A stretch of DNA of 21,282 bases from Thermaceae bacterium. GTDB lineage: Bacteria > Deinococcota > Deinococci > Deinococcales > Marinithermaceae. The translations under genes and the position numbers were made by a program. The notes beneath the pieces are model-generated. The model worked only from the letters and a program-made list of their open reading frames with translations, ran no database searches and was not told where the DNA came from. Within the stretch, counting starts at the first letter, position 1. Each line of letters opens with the position of its first letter. The stretch lies in assembly GCA_015490435.1 (NCBI GenBank), contig WFXV01000008.1, forward strand, positions 1 to 21,282. Reading direction: 5' to 3'. Shown in pieces: positions 1 through 6,464 of the stretch.

Positions 1-149
1 GAGAGGCGGGGCGAGGGGAGCTTTTCCGCCTCGGCGAGGGCGGCGACGAGTTCCGCGATTCGCCCCTTCGCCAGGTCCTCGGCGAGCTTCAGCCCCGGGG
101 GGGCGAAGCCGGCGGCGATCAGCGAACCGAGGGCGGCGAGCCTTTCCAT
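1..149 (-). CDS. Partial CDS, N-terminal 49 codons; possibly a TorD-family chaperone
   Basis: A minus-strand frame opens with ATG at 149 and stays open to the left edge, so only 49 codons are visible. A good Shine-Dalgarno (AAGGTGAGG, 155-163) stands before the start. The peptide is an amphipathic helical N-terminus (MERLAALGSLIAAGFAPP..., then LAEDLAKGRIAELV). This resembles the opening helices of TorD/DmsD-type chaperones, which bind the Tat signal of molybdo-bisMGD oxidoreductases and guard cofactor insertion. No diagnostic motif is reached, so the family call is inference from helix pattern alone. It lies 72 bases downstream of the response-regulator stop, on the same strand, which would suit a regulator next to the respiratory enzyme it controls. 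It could equally be another all-helical protein. I am fairly sure it is a gene and unsure of its function. Confidence 0.45.
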   Translation of the reverse strand, partial: MERLAALGSLIAAGFAPPGLKLAEDLAKGRIAELVAALAEAEKLPSPRL

Positions 150-173
150 CCCGCCCTCACCTTGGCGGGGCGG

Positions 174-214
174 GGCCGCTTTCGCGACCGCTGGACTCCG
201 ACGGCTTTGTCGGG
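174..214 (-). other. Two small hairpins between response regulator and next gene
   Basis: Read on the minus strand, 213-198 forms a 5-bp stem (CCGAC/GTCGG, 6-base loop). Bases 189-174 form a 6-bp stem (GGTCGC/GCGGCC, one G-U pair) capped by a GAAA tetraloop. Neither is followed by a T-run, so neither is a standard intrinsic terminator. They could lower read-through or protect the 3' end of the mRNA. Stems this short also arise by chance in GC-rich DNA. Confidence 0.25.
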
Positions 215-221
215 AAAACCC

Positions 222-815
222 CTACAGCTCGAGGTGTCGCCGGGCCCAGGCGACCAGCTCGGGCAGGCTTTCGAGCCCGAGCTTGTCGAGGGCCCGGGCT
301 TTGTAGGTGGAGGCAGTCTTCTCGCTGATCCCGAGCCGCTCGGCGATGGCCCTGAGGCTATAGCCCTGGGAGAGCAACCGCACCACCTCCCGCTCCCGGG
401 GCGAGAGCCGGGTGGGCGCGGGCGGGTCCTCGGCCAGGGCCCCGGCGAGCCGGGGTTCGACGTAGCGCTGGCCCCGGGCGAGCGCCGAGAGGGCGTCGAG
501 CAGGGCGGTGTCCGCCACCTCCTTGGTCAGGTAGCCCTGGGCCCCCCGGCGGAGCGCCTCCCGCACGTGGGCGGGGTCGGCGTGGAGGCTCAGGACCAGG
601 ACCTTCGCCCGGCGGGCGAGGCGGGGGATCAGCGAAAGCCCCGGCCGGTCGGGGAGGGCGAGGTCGAGGATCACCACCTCGGCGAGGCCTTCAGGGAGGT
701 GCTCGGCCTCGGCGGCGCTGCCGTACTCGGCGACCACCTGGTGGCCGCTCGCCTCCAGGAGCAGGCGGAGACCGGCGCGCACCACCGCGTGGTCCTCGAC
801 CAGGGCGATCCTCAT
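222..815 (-). CDS. Response regulator, NarL/FixJ (LuxR-HTH) type
   Basis: 197-residue DNA-binding response regulator, the output partner of the kinase just upstream. The receiver domain spans about residues 1-115, with acidic pocket E7/D8, phospho-acceptor D51 (VVILDLALPD), S76 in the switch position and conserved K98 (GYLTK). The LuxR/NarL helix-turn-helix spans about 130-190 (LSPREREVVRLLSQG, then AERLGISEKTASTYKAR). I chose the ATG at 815 over an in-frame start at 878: it gives the canonical MRIALVEDH opening, follows GGAGG, and its ATGA overlaps the kinase stop by 4 bases, implying translational coupling. Phosphorylation at D51 should drive dimerisation and promoter binding. The target is not visible; the next gene, a possible TorD-like chaperone, suggests respiratory or redox genes to the left. 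Confidence 0.93.
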   Translation of the reverse strand: MRIALVEDHAVVRAGLRLLLEASGHQVVAEYGSAAEAEHLPEGLAEVVILDLALPDRPGLSLIPRLARRAKVLVLSLHADPAHVREALRRGAQGYLTKEVADTALLDALSALARGQRYVEPRLAGALAEDPPAPTRLSPREREVVRLLSQGYSLRAIAERLGISEKTASTYKARALDKLGLESLPELVAWARRHLEL

Positions 816-1831
816 AGGGCCTCCTGGGGCAGGGAGAAACGCACCCGGGTGCCGGCCCCCGGCCGGCTCTCGATCCACAGGGTTCCCCCGAGCTGCTCCA
901 CCCGCTCGCGCATCCCGACGAGGCCCACCCCGGGCGGGGTGGCGGCGGGGTCGAAGCCGCGGCCGTCGTCCTCGAGCTCCCCTTGGATCGCCTCCCCCTC
1001 GCGGACGAGGCGGAGCCGGAGCCGGCGGGGAGCGCCGTGGCGCACCGCGTTGGTCACCGCTTCCTGAAAGACCCGGAAGACCACCTGTTCCACCAGGGGA
1101 TCGAGCGGGCCGGGGTCGACCTCGATTTCGTAGGGGCGTCCGGTGTCCTCGAGCAGCGCCCGTAGCGCCCCCTCGAGCCCGAGCTCCTCTAGCGCCTGGG
1201 GGCGGAGCGCGCGGGCCACCCGCCGCACCGTTTTTAAGGCGGTGCGGATCCGCTCCCGGGCGGTCTCCGGCTGGCCCGCCTGCAGGGCGAGCAGGGCGGC
1301 GGTGAGGAGGGCACCGAGGTCGTCGTGGAGCTCGCGGCCCACCCGCCGCCGCTCCTCCTCCTGCACCAAAAGGAGCCTTCGGAGCAGCCGGCCGCGTTCC
1401 GCTTCGCGGGTCTTGAGCCGCTGGTAGAGCTCGGCGTGGTCGATCCAGAGCCCCACCACCCCCGCCAGGGCTTCGAGGAAGGCCTCGTCGAGGGCCTGGG
1501 CCGGGTCGCGCTGGGCGAAGGCGTAGACCGCCCGGGGGCCCTTCGTGCCCGGGATCGGCACCGCCACCAGCGCCGGGGTGCGCGCTTGCCGCCCTTCCCG
1601 GAGCGCCCGGGCGGCGAGGGCGCGGATGGGCTCGTGGAGGGGGCAGTTCCCCTCGCAGCCCTCGAGCGCCCGCAGCCGGAGGTCCTCCCCTTCGGGGACG
1701 AAGACCTCCCCGCAGGGGAGCCGGTAGCTCGCGAGCAGGGCGCGGAGGCCCCGCACCAAAGCGGCGTGGGGGTCGTGGGTGGAGGCCGCTGCCCGCGCGA
1801 CCTCGCCGAGCGCCCGAAAGCGGGGGTCCAC
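812..1831 (-). CDS. GAF-domain sensor histidine kinase, NarX/NreB-like (HisKA_3)
   Basis: 339-residue soluble histidine kinase with no membrane segment. It has an N-terminal GAF-like sensor region (about 10-130), a charged coiled coil (about 132-165), a dimerisation/phospho-acceptor box ERRRVGRELHDDLGALL with H169, and a C-terminal HATPase with N-box (EAVTNAVRHG, N261), G1 box (DDGRGFD, 288-294) and G2 box (GVGLVGM, 301-307). The HDDLG form is typical of the HisKA_3 group that pairs with NarL-type regulators, exactly what lies downstream. The sensor region holds three cysteines (C40, C59, C63), suggestive of redox or metal sensing. The GTG start at 1831 is preferred: the ATG at 1839 is in another frame. 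It follows ribF by 9 bases, with a TAAGAT hexamer 6 bases upstream of the GTG that could give a leaderless message. Signal unknown. Confidence 0.92.
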   Translation of the reverse strand: MDPRFRALGEVARAAASTHDPHAALVRGLRALLASYRLPCGEVFVPEGEDLRLRALEGCEGNCPLHEPIRALAARALREGRQARTPALVAVPIPGTKGPRAVYAFAQRDPAQALDEAFLEALAGVVGLWIDHAELYQRLKTREAERGRLLRRLLLVQEEERRRVGRELHDDLGALLTAALLALQAGQPETARERIRTALKTVRRVARALRPQALEELGLEGALRALLEDTGRPYEIEVDPGPLDPLVEQVVFRVFQEAVTNAVRHGAPRRLRLRLVREGEAIQGELEDDGRGFDPAATPPGVGLVGMRERVEQLGGTLWIESRPGAGTRVRFSLPQEAL

Positions 1832-1837
1832 GTTTTC

Positions 1838-1843
1838 ATCTTA
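1838..1843 (-). promoter_or_regulatory. Putative -10 box (TAAGAT) for the kinase, formed over the ribF stop
   Basis: On the minus strand TAAGAT lies 6 bases before the GTG of the kinase, the TANNNT spacing expected for a leaderless transcript. Its first three bases are the TAA stop of ribF. No clear -35 is seen. Confidence 0.4.
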
Positions 1844-2734
1844 GTGTCCGTAGAGCCGGCGGCGGGCAGCCTCGACGTCGGACTGGATCTGACGGCGAAG
1901 GGCCTCGGGGCTTTCGAAGGCCTTCTCCGGGCGGAGCCGGGCGACGAACTCGACCGCGAGCTCCTCGCCGTAGAGTTCGGGGGTGGGCTCGAGCAGGTGG
2001 ACCTCGAGCCGCCGGGTCCCGTCGTCGCCGAAGGTGGGGCGGACCCCGACGTTGGCCACGCCCCCAGTTCGCTTCCCGCCGTGCTCCACCCAGACCGCGA
2101 AGACCCCGGGGGGGAGGGCCTTCTGCCGGGGTACCGCGAGGTTCGCGGTGGGAAAACCGAGCGCCCGCCCCCGCCGGTCGCCGGGGACCACCACCCCGCG
2201 CACCCGGTAGGGGTAGCCGAGGAGGTGGCGGGCGGCCTCGACGTCGCCGGCCTCGAGCAGCGCCCGGATCCGCGAGGATTTGACCGGCTCGCCGCCCAGC
2301 TTCAAAAGCGGGACCGCCTCGGTGGGGGCGACGGCGGCGAGGTCCTCGGGGCCGCCGGCACGGCCGCGGCCGAAGCGGAAGTCCTCCCCGACCACGATCG
2401 CCGCCGGTTCGAGGGTGGCGAGCTCGGCCAGGAACGCCTCCTTCGAGCGCCGGGCGAAGGCGGCGTCGAAGGGCACCGCGAGCACGATCTCGGCGCCGGC
2501 GGAGGCGAGGAGCTCGGCCTTCTCGGAAAGGGTCGAGAGCACCGGGGCCCCCTGGGTGAAGACCTTGGTGGGGGGATCGAAGGTGTAGACGAGCAGGGGA
2601 AGGTGGCGTTCCCGGGCCAGGGCCAGGGCGCGGGCGAGGAGCGCCCGGTGCCCGAGGTGCACGCCGTCGAAGCTCCCGATGGCCACCACCTTGGGCCCGG
2701 GGGGTGCGTCGGCGGGGTCGTTGATCAAGATCAT
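1841..2734 (-). CDS. ribF: Bifunctional riboflavin kinase / FAD synthetase
   Basis: 297-residue bifunctional enzyme that phosphorylates riboflavin to FMN and adenylylates FMN to FAD in the cytoplasm. The N-terminal FAD synthetase (about 1-165) has the nucleotidyltransferase motif GSFDGVHLGH (20-29), GEDFRFG (116-122) and SSRIR (153-157). The C-terminal riboflavin kinase (about 175-295) has GFPTANL (193-199), NVGVRPTF (228-235) and LEVHLLE (243-249), whose first Glu is the usual catalytic-base position. Length and order are standard for bacterial RibF. The ATG at 2734 overlaps the TGA of the Nudix gene (ATGA), indicating coupled translation. The kinase gene follows after 9 bases. FAD made here would serve the cell's flavoenzymes; no riboswitch is visible. 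Confidence 0.97.
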   Translation of the reverse strand: MILINDPADAPPGPKVVAIGSFDGVHLGHRALLARALALARERHLPLLVYTFDPPTKVFTQGAPVLSTLSEKAELLASAGAEIVLAVPFDAAFARRSKEAFLAELATLEPAAIVVGEDFRFGRGRAGGPEDLAAVAPTEAVPLLKLGGEPVKSSRIRALLEAGDVEAARHLLGYPYRVRGVVVPGDRRGRALGFPTANLAVPRQKALPPGVFAVWVEHGGKRTGGVANVGVRPTFGDDGTRRLEVHLLEPTPELYGEELAVEFVARLRPEKAFESPEALRRQIQSDVEAARRRLYGH

Positions 2735-3216
2735 CGCGTCCGGTAAAGCCAGAGCAGACCGGCGGCGGTGGGGCTGCTGGTGACCAGCGCGCCGCTCAAG
2801 AAATCTTGGATCACCTTCTCCACCGGGATCCAGCGGACCCTTAGCTCCTCCCCGGGGTCCGGGGAGCGCTTTTTGGGTGTCAGCCGGGTGGCCTCGAAGA
2901 GGGTGATCCGCTCGTCGGTGAAGCCGGGGCTCGAGTAGAAGCTGAAAAGCGCTTTGAGCTCGGCGTCGAAGCCCGCTTCCTCCATCAGCTCGCGGCGGGC
3001 GGCCTCGAGGGGGGACTCGCCGGGCTCGATCAGGCCGGCGGGGAGCTCGAGGGTGGTGCGGCGGATCGCCGGGCGGTATTGCTCGACCATCAGCACCCGA
3101 CCGTCTTCTACCGCGAGGACCGCCACCGCGTCCTTGTGCTCGACGATCTCCCAGCGCCCGTCCTCGAGCACGAGCGAGAGGATCTTCCCCCGGTAAAGGA
3201 CGCGCCGCTCCGCCAA
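2731..3216 (-). CDS. Nudix hydrolase, ADP-ribose pyrophosphatase type
   Basis: 161-residue Nudix enzyme, probably hydrolysing ADP-ribose to AMP and ribose 5-phosphate with Mg2+. The complete Nudix box occupies residues 61-83 (GX5EX7REUXEEXGU, ending RELMEEAGF). Upstream VEQYRPAIRRTTLELPAG and downstream SPGFTDERITLF are typical of the NudF/ADPRase branch, of which Thermus has a well-studied member. Substrate is inferred from these flanks; FAD or another nucleotide sugar is possible, notable because ribF is coupled directly downstream. The start appears to be TTG at 3216 (MAERRVLYRG): no upstream ATG or GTG fits and the next candidates would cut into the first strand. A minus-strand TATACT 10 bases upstream suggests a short or absent leader. 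First gene of the Nudix-ribF-kinase-regulator run. Confidence 0.93.
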   Translation of the reverse strand: MAERRVLYRGKILSLVLEDGRWEIVEHKDAVAVLAVEDGRVLMVEQYRPAIRRTTLELPAGLIEPGESPLEAARRELMEEAGFDAELKALFSFYSSPGFTDERITLFEATRLTPKKRSPDPGEELRVRWIPVEKVIQDFLSGALVTSSPTAAGLLWLYRTR

Positions 3217-3226
3217 ACCGAACCTA

Positions 3227-3234
3227 AGTATAGG
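3227..3234. promoter_or_regulatory. Overlapping divergent -10 boxes between Nudix gene and amidohydrolase
   Basis: Only 20 bases separate the two starts, and they contain the one AT-rich patch here. On the minus strand TATACT (3232-3227) lies 10 bases before the Nudix TTG. On the plus strand TATAGG (3229-3234) lies 8 bases before the second GTG (3243) of the amidohydrolase frame. The two boxes share four base pairs, so polymerase could serve only one direction at a time. No good -35 for either. Confidence 0.4.
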
Positions 3235-3236
3235 CT

Positions 3237-4628
3237 GTGTCTGTGCTGATCCTCGGCGAGGTCCTCGGCTACGGGAAGGATTTTGGCGTCTACCTCGAGG
3301 GAAACCGGATCCGGGCGGTGGCCCCGGCGGCGGACCTCCTCGCCCGCCATCCGGCTGCGCGGCGCCTCCGGGTGGAGCGGGTCACCCCGGGGATCGCCGA
3401 CGCCCACGCCCACCCGCTCTTTTACGGCGCCGAAAAAAGGCGGCTCTCGCTCGCCGGGCTCACCGACCTCCGGGAGGTGGCGGCGCGGGTCGCCGCCCAC
3501 CCCGATCCGGGCTGGGTGCTGGGCGGCGGCTTCCTCTTTGACGCGCGGCCCGCCCGGGCACTCCTCGACGCCGCCGGGCGCGGACGGCCGGTCTACCTGA
3601 GAAGCCGCGACCTCCACGCCGCCAGGGCGAACGAGGCCGCCCTGGAGGCCGCCGGGTTCTCCCCGGACGACCCCTTGGTGGACTGGGAGGCCGGCTGGGT
3701 GGTGGAGACCGCCCTCGCCCGGCTCGAGGCGGCGGCGCCCGCACCCGGACCCGAGGACCTCTGGCGGGGGCTTTGGGCCTTCGCCCGCCGGGGCTATACC
3801 GCGGTCCACGCTCTCGCCTACGAGCCGCCGGAGGCGCTTTCCTGGGCCGAGGCGCGGGCCGGTGAGCTCCCGGTTCGGCTCTGGTGGGCGCTTCCCCGCG
3901 GGGCCTGGCGCGGGGTCCGGCCGGGCTGGCGGGGGGAGCGGCTCTTCGTCGGCGGGGTCAAGTTCTTCGCCGACGGCGCCCTCGGGCCCGCCACCGCCTG
4001 GATGCACGCGCCCTACTGCGGGGGCGGGACCGGAACCCCGGTGGACGCCCCCGAGGCCATCGAGGCCGAGGGCCGGGAGGCGCTGGCGGCGGGCTTCACC
4101 CTGGCGGTCCACGCGATCGGGACCCGGGCGGTGGCGGGGGTGCTTGCGCTTTTCAAGAGGCTCCCCCGGCTCCCCGGGCGCCCGCTTCGGATCGAGCACC
4201 TCCAGGACCTCCGGGACGAGGACCTCGCGCTCCTAGCCCAGGAAGGGGTGGTGGCCTCGATGCAGCCGGTGCACCTCGCGGAGGACGCCGAGCTCGTGCG
4301 AAGGCGGCTTCCCGGCCGGGAGCACGAGGCCTTTCGCTTCGCCACCGTGGCCCGGCGGCTCCCGCTCGCCTTCGGCTCCGACGCCCCGGTGGCCGAGCCC
4401 GACCTCGCCGCTTCGCTCCGCGAGGCGACCCGACACCGGCTTTCCCCGGGGGAGTCCCTGGGGTTTGAGGCCGCCCTTTTCGCCCACACCCGGGGCGCGG
4501 CGCTCGCCGCCGGCTGGGAGGACTACGGGCGGATCGTCCCCGGCGCTTGGGCCGACCTCGGGCTCTTCGAAGGCGGGCGGCTCGTCGCCCGGGTCTTCGA
4601 CGGGGTCGTCGAGGATGTCGAAGCTTGA
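3237..4628 (+). CDS. YtcJ/LAF3-type metal-dependent amidohydrolase
   Basis: 463-residue member of the amidohydrolase superfamily, amidohydrolase_3 branch (YtcJ, plant LAF3): a TIM-barrel hydrolase with a small beta-sandwich formed by both termini. Visible metal and active-site positions are H57 and H59 (DAHAHP), K242 (VKFFADGALGP), H292 (VHAIG), H321 (RIEHLQ) and D382 (FGSDAPV). The set is complete, so it should be active. Substrate is unknown; relatives cleave varied N-acyl or cyclic amides. It is shorter than many YtcJ proteins (about 500-550 residues). The first start is GTG 3237; GTG 3243 (MLILGEV) fits the upstream TATAGG better for a leaderless message. The 3' end overlaps queG by 14 bases, implying co-translation. 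No signal peptide. Confidence 0.9.
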   Translation: MSVLILGEVLGYGKDFGVYLEGNRIRAVAPAADLLARHPAARRLRVERVTPGIADAHAHPLFYGAEKRRLSLAGLTDLREVAARVAAHPDPGWVLGGGFLFDARPARALLDAAGRGRPVYLRSRDLHAARANEAALEAAGFSPDDPLVDWEAGWVVETALARLEAAAPAPGPEDLWRGLWAFARRGYTAVHALAYEPPEALSWAEARAGELPVRLWWALPRGAWRGVRPGWRGERLFVGGVKFFADGALGPATAWMHAPYCGGGTGTPVDAPEAIEAEGREALAAGFTLAVHAIGTRAVAGVLALFKRLPRLPGRPLRIEHLQDLRDEDLALLAQEGVVASMQPVHLAEDAELVRRRLPGREHEAFRFATVARRLPLAFGSDAPVAEPDLAASLREATRHRLSPGESLGFEAALFAHTRGAALAAGWEDYGRIVPGAWADLGLFEGGRLVARVFDGVVEDVEA

Positions 4629-5694
4629 TGCGCTCAAGAGCCGGGCCAGGGCGCTCGGGCTTTGGGCGGAAGCCGCGCCCCTCGGGATCGAGGAGGCCGA
4701 GCGCACGCGGTTTTCCGCCTGGCTCGCTGCCGGCCGCCACGCGGGGATGGCCTACCTCGCGCGCACGCGGGAGGCAAGGCTTCACCCCGAGCGGGCCTTC
4801 CCTTGGGCGAAAAGCGTCCTGGTGCTGGCCGCGCCCTACGCTTTTCCCGAGCCGCCTTCGCCCGAAGGGGGCCTTCGGGTGGGGCGGGTCGCCCGCTACG
4901 CCTGGACCCGGGACTACCACCGCGCGCTCGAGGGGGTGCTCGCTGAGCTCGAGCACGCCGCCCGGGACCTCGGCCTCCGGGCGAAGGGCTACGTGGACTA
5001 CGGCCCCCTCCTCGAGGGCCCCCTGGCCGCCGCCGCGGGGCACGGCTGGATCGGGAAGAACACCCTGGTGCTAAGGGAGGGTTTCGGCAGCTACCTCCTC
5101 CTCGCCGTCCTCCTCACCGACGCCGAGGCCGAACCCAAGGCTCCCGCGCCCCCGCGCTGCGGCACCTGCACCCGCTGCCTTTCCGCCTGCCCCACCGGCG
5201 CCCTCGACGCGCTCGGCCTGGACGCGAACCGCTGCATCAGCTACTGGACGATCGAGACCCGGGCCCCGATCCCCCTTTCGCTCTGGGAGGCCTTCGGCAA
5301 CTGGCTCTTCGGCTGTGATGACTGCCAGATCGCCTGCCCCTGGAACCGCTTCGCAGAAAAAGGGGGCTACTGGCGGGGGTTTTCCCCCGAGCCCGAGCTC
5401 GCCCACCCCGACCTCTGGGACTTCGTCCGGCTCTCGAACCGGGCTTTTTCCCAAAAGTACGGCGATACCGCCTTCGCCCGGCCGGGCCGGGCGGGCATGG
5501 CCAGAAACGCGATCCGGCTCCTTTGGGCGCTGGGGCACGGGGCGCTCGAGGCCTACCTCGAAGCCGCCGCCGCTGACCCGAGCCCCACCGTGCGCAAGGC
5601 GGCGGCCCAGGGGTTTTTCAGCCTCGGGAGACCCCGCCTTCTCGACGACCCCGACCCCGGGGTCCGGACCTTCGCCCGCGGTCTTTGGGGTTAG
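4615..5694 (+). CDS. queG: Epoxyqueuosine reductase QueG
   Basis: 359-residue cobalamin- and Fe-S-dependent enzyme that reduces epoxyqueuosine to queuosine at wobble position 34 of tRNAs for Asp, Asn, His and Tyr. The N-terminal cobalamin-binding half includes GYVDYGPLLE with the likely catalytic Asp D128, and HGWIGKNTLVL (143-153). The ferredoxin-like domain has two 4Fe-4S motifs: C182-x2-C185-x2-C188-x3-C192, and C234-x2-C237-x3-C241, with C207 between. The C-terminus (about 310-359) is a HEAT-like repeat (DPSPTVRKAAAQG). Length is normal. ATG 4615 gives the usual MSKLDALKSRA opening and lies 14 bases inside the amidohydrolase gene, with GAGG abutting it; the longer upstream frame is antisense-like sequence without family resemblance. 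The stop overlaps that of the opposing phosphoesterase gene. Confidence 0.97.
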   Translation: MSKLDALKSRARALGLWAEAAPLGIEEAERTRFSAWLAAGRHAGMAYLARTREARLHPERAFPWAKSVLVLAAPYAFPEPPSPEGGLRVGRVARYAWTRDYHRALEGVLAELEHAARDLGLRAKGYVDYGPLLEGPLAAAAGHGWIGKNTLVLREGFGSYLLLAVLLTDAEAEPKAPAPPRCGTCTRCLSACPTGALDALGLDANRCISYWTIETRAPIPLSLWEAFGNWLFGCDDCQIACPWNRFAEKGGYWRGFSPEPELAHPDLWDFVRLSNRAFSQKYGDTAFARPGRAGMARNAIRLLWALGHGALEAYLEAAAADPSPTVRKAAAQGFFSLGRPRLLDDPDPGVRTFARGLWG

Positions 5695-6404
5695 TCCTCC
5701 GAGGCAAGGGGCCGCCCGGTGCGCACCACCTGGGCGATCCGCTCGGGCAATCCCCAGGCCTGGATGTCGAAGGCGGTTTGGGCGTAGTCGTAGGGGATCT
5801 TGTAGATCCGGCTCTGGACTCCTTCCGGGGTGACGGTGAGCACCGCGAGGTCGGCGCCCGGCTCGCCCCCCAGGGTGAGGCCCACCGAGCCGGGGTCCAA
5901 GAGGTAGCCCCGGGTAAGGGCGCGGAAGACCGGGACGTGCCCGCCCCCGGTGAGCACCAGGCTCGCCCGCAGGGGCTCGAGCAGGGGCTGCAGGGCGGCC
6001 TCGCTTTCGAAGAGGGGGAAGCGGGCCTCGGGGTCGTCGGGCCGGCCGTGAAACGCCTTGGCCCGCCCGAAGGGGGTCTGGAGCTTGCGCATCGGGGGCA
6101 GGGTGCGGAGGAAGGCCTTTTCCTCCTCCCCGAGCTGTTCGCGGGTCCAGGCCAGGGCGGCCTCGGTCTCCGGGCTCTTCTTCGGCCCGGGGACGGGGAA
6201 GATCACACGCACGTCGGTCCCCCCCAGCACGCAGGGGACGTTTTTCTCCCGCACCAGGGCGATGACCTCGCGGGGGTGGGGGCCGTAGCCCACCAGGTCG
6301 CCGAGGCAGAGGACGTGGTCCACCGCCAGCCCCTCGACAAACTCGAGCACCGCCTCGAGCGCCGGCAGGTTGGCGTGGACGTCGGAGAAGACGGCGATGC
6401 GCAC
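5691..6404 (-). CDS. Calcineurin-like phosphoesterase (YfcE/MJ0936-like) with altered metal motifs
   Basis: 237-residue protein of the small metallophosphoesterase fold. D8 and H10 (FSDVHANL), D36 (LGDLVGYGPHP) and H119 (FHGRPDDP) are present. The usual GNHD is GGTD (61-64), losing the metal-bridging Asn and following His, and the usual GHxH is GGGH (153-156), losing its first His. The two-metal site is thus incomplete. It may use one metal, have a changed substrate, or be non-catalytic. The C-terminal strands (YLLDPGSVGL) are typical of the YfcE group, so the fold call is firm. I prefer GTG 6404 (MRIAVFSDVHANL): TAGAAT lies 7 bases upstream, whereas the ATG at 6413 overlaps that box and lacks a Shine-Dalgarno. 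The longer frame extending to 7529 is antisense to lnt. Its stop overlaps the queG stop. Confidence 0.88.
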   Translation of the reverse strand: MRIAVFSDVHANLPALEAVLEFVEGLAVDHVLCLGDLVGYGPHPREVIALVREKNVPCVLGGTDVRVIFPVPGPKKSPETEAALAWTREQLGEEEKAFLRTLPPMRKLQTPFGRAKAFHGRPDDPEARFPLFESEAALQPLLEPLRASLVLTGGGHVPVFRALTRGYLLDPGSVGLTLGGEPGADLAVLTVTPEGVQSRIYKIPYDYAQTAFDIQAWGLPERIAQVVRTGRPLASED

Positions 6405-6411
6405 TAATGCC

Positions 6412-6417
6412 ATTCTA
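6412..6417 (-). promoter_or_regulatory. Putative -10 box (TAGAAT) for the phosphoesterase gene
   Basis: TAGAAT on the minus strand is separated by exactly 7 bases from GTG 6404, the spacing of leaderless Deinococcota promoters. A TTGCAC lies upstream (6446-6441), but at 23 bases the spacing is too long for a normal -35. No matching -10 is evident for lnt on the other strand of this 60-base gap. Confidence 0.45.
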
Positions 6418-6464
6418 ACCGCGCTGTTGCCCATTCTCATGTGCAATCCCGCTAGCAAGGGGAC

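Noticed and set aside
198..213. Hairpin after the response regulator as an intrinsic terminator
   Set aside because: The stem is 5 bp and no T-run follows it on the minus strand; the T-run precedes it.
1325..2746. 473-residue plus-strand frame opposite ribF and the kinase
   Set aside because: Mirror of well-supported minus-strand genes, with no motif and composition typical of antisense frames in GC-rich DNA.
6426..6464. sigma-70 promoter for lnt
   Set aside because: TTGCCC at 6426 has no acceptable -10 at 16-18 bases (GCTAGC and TAGCAA are out of place), so no promoter is claimed.
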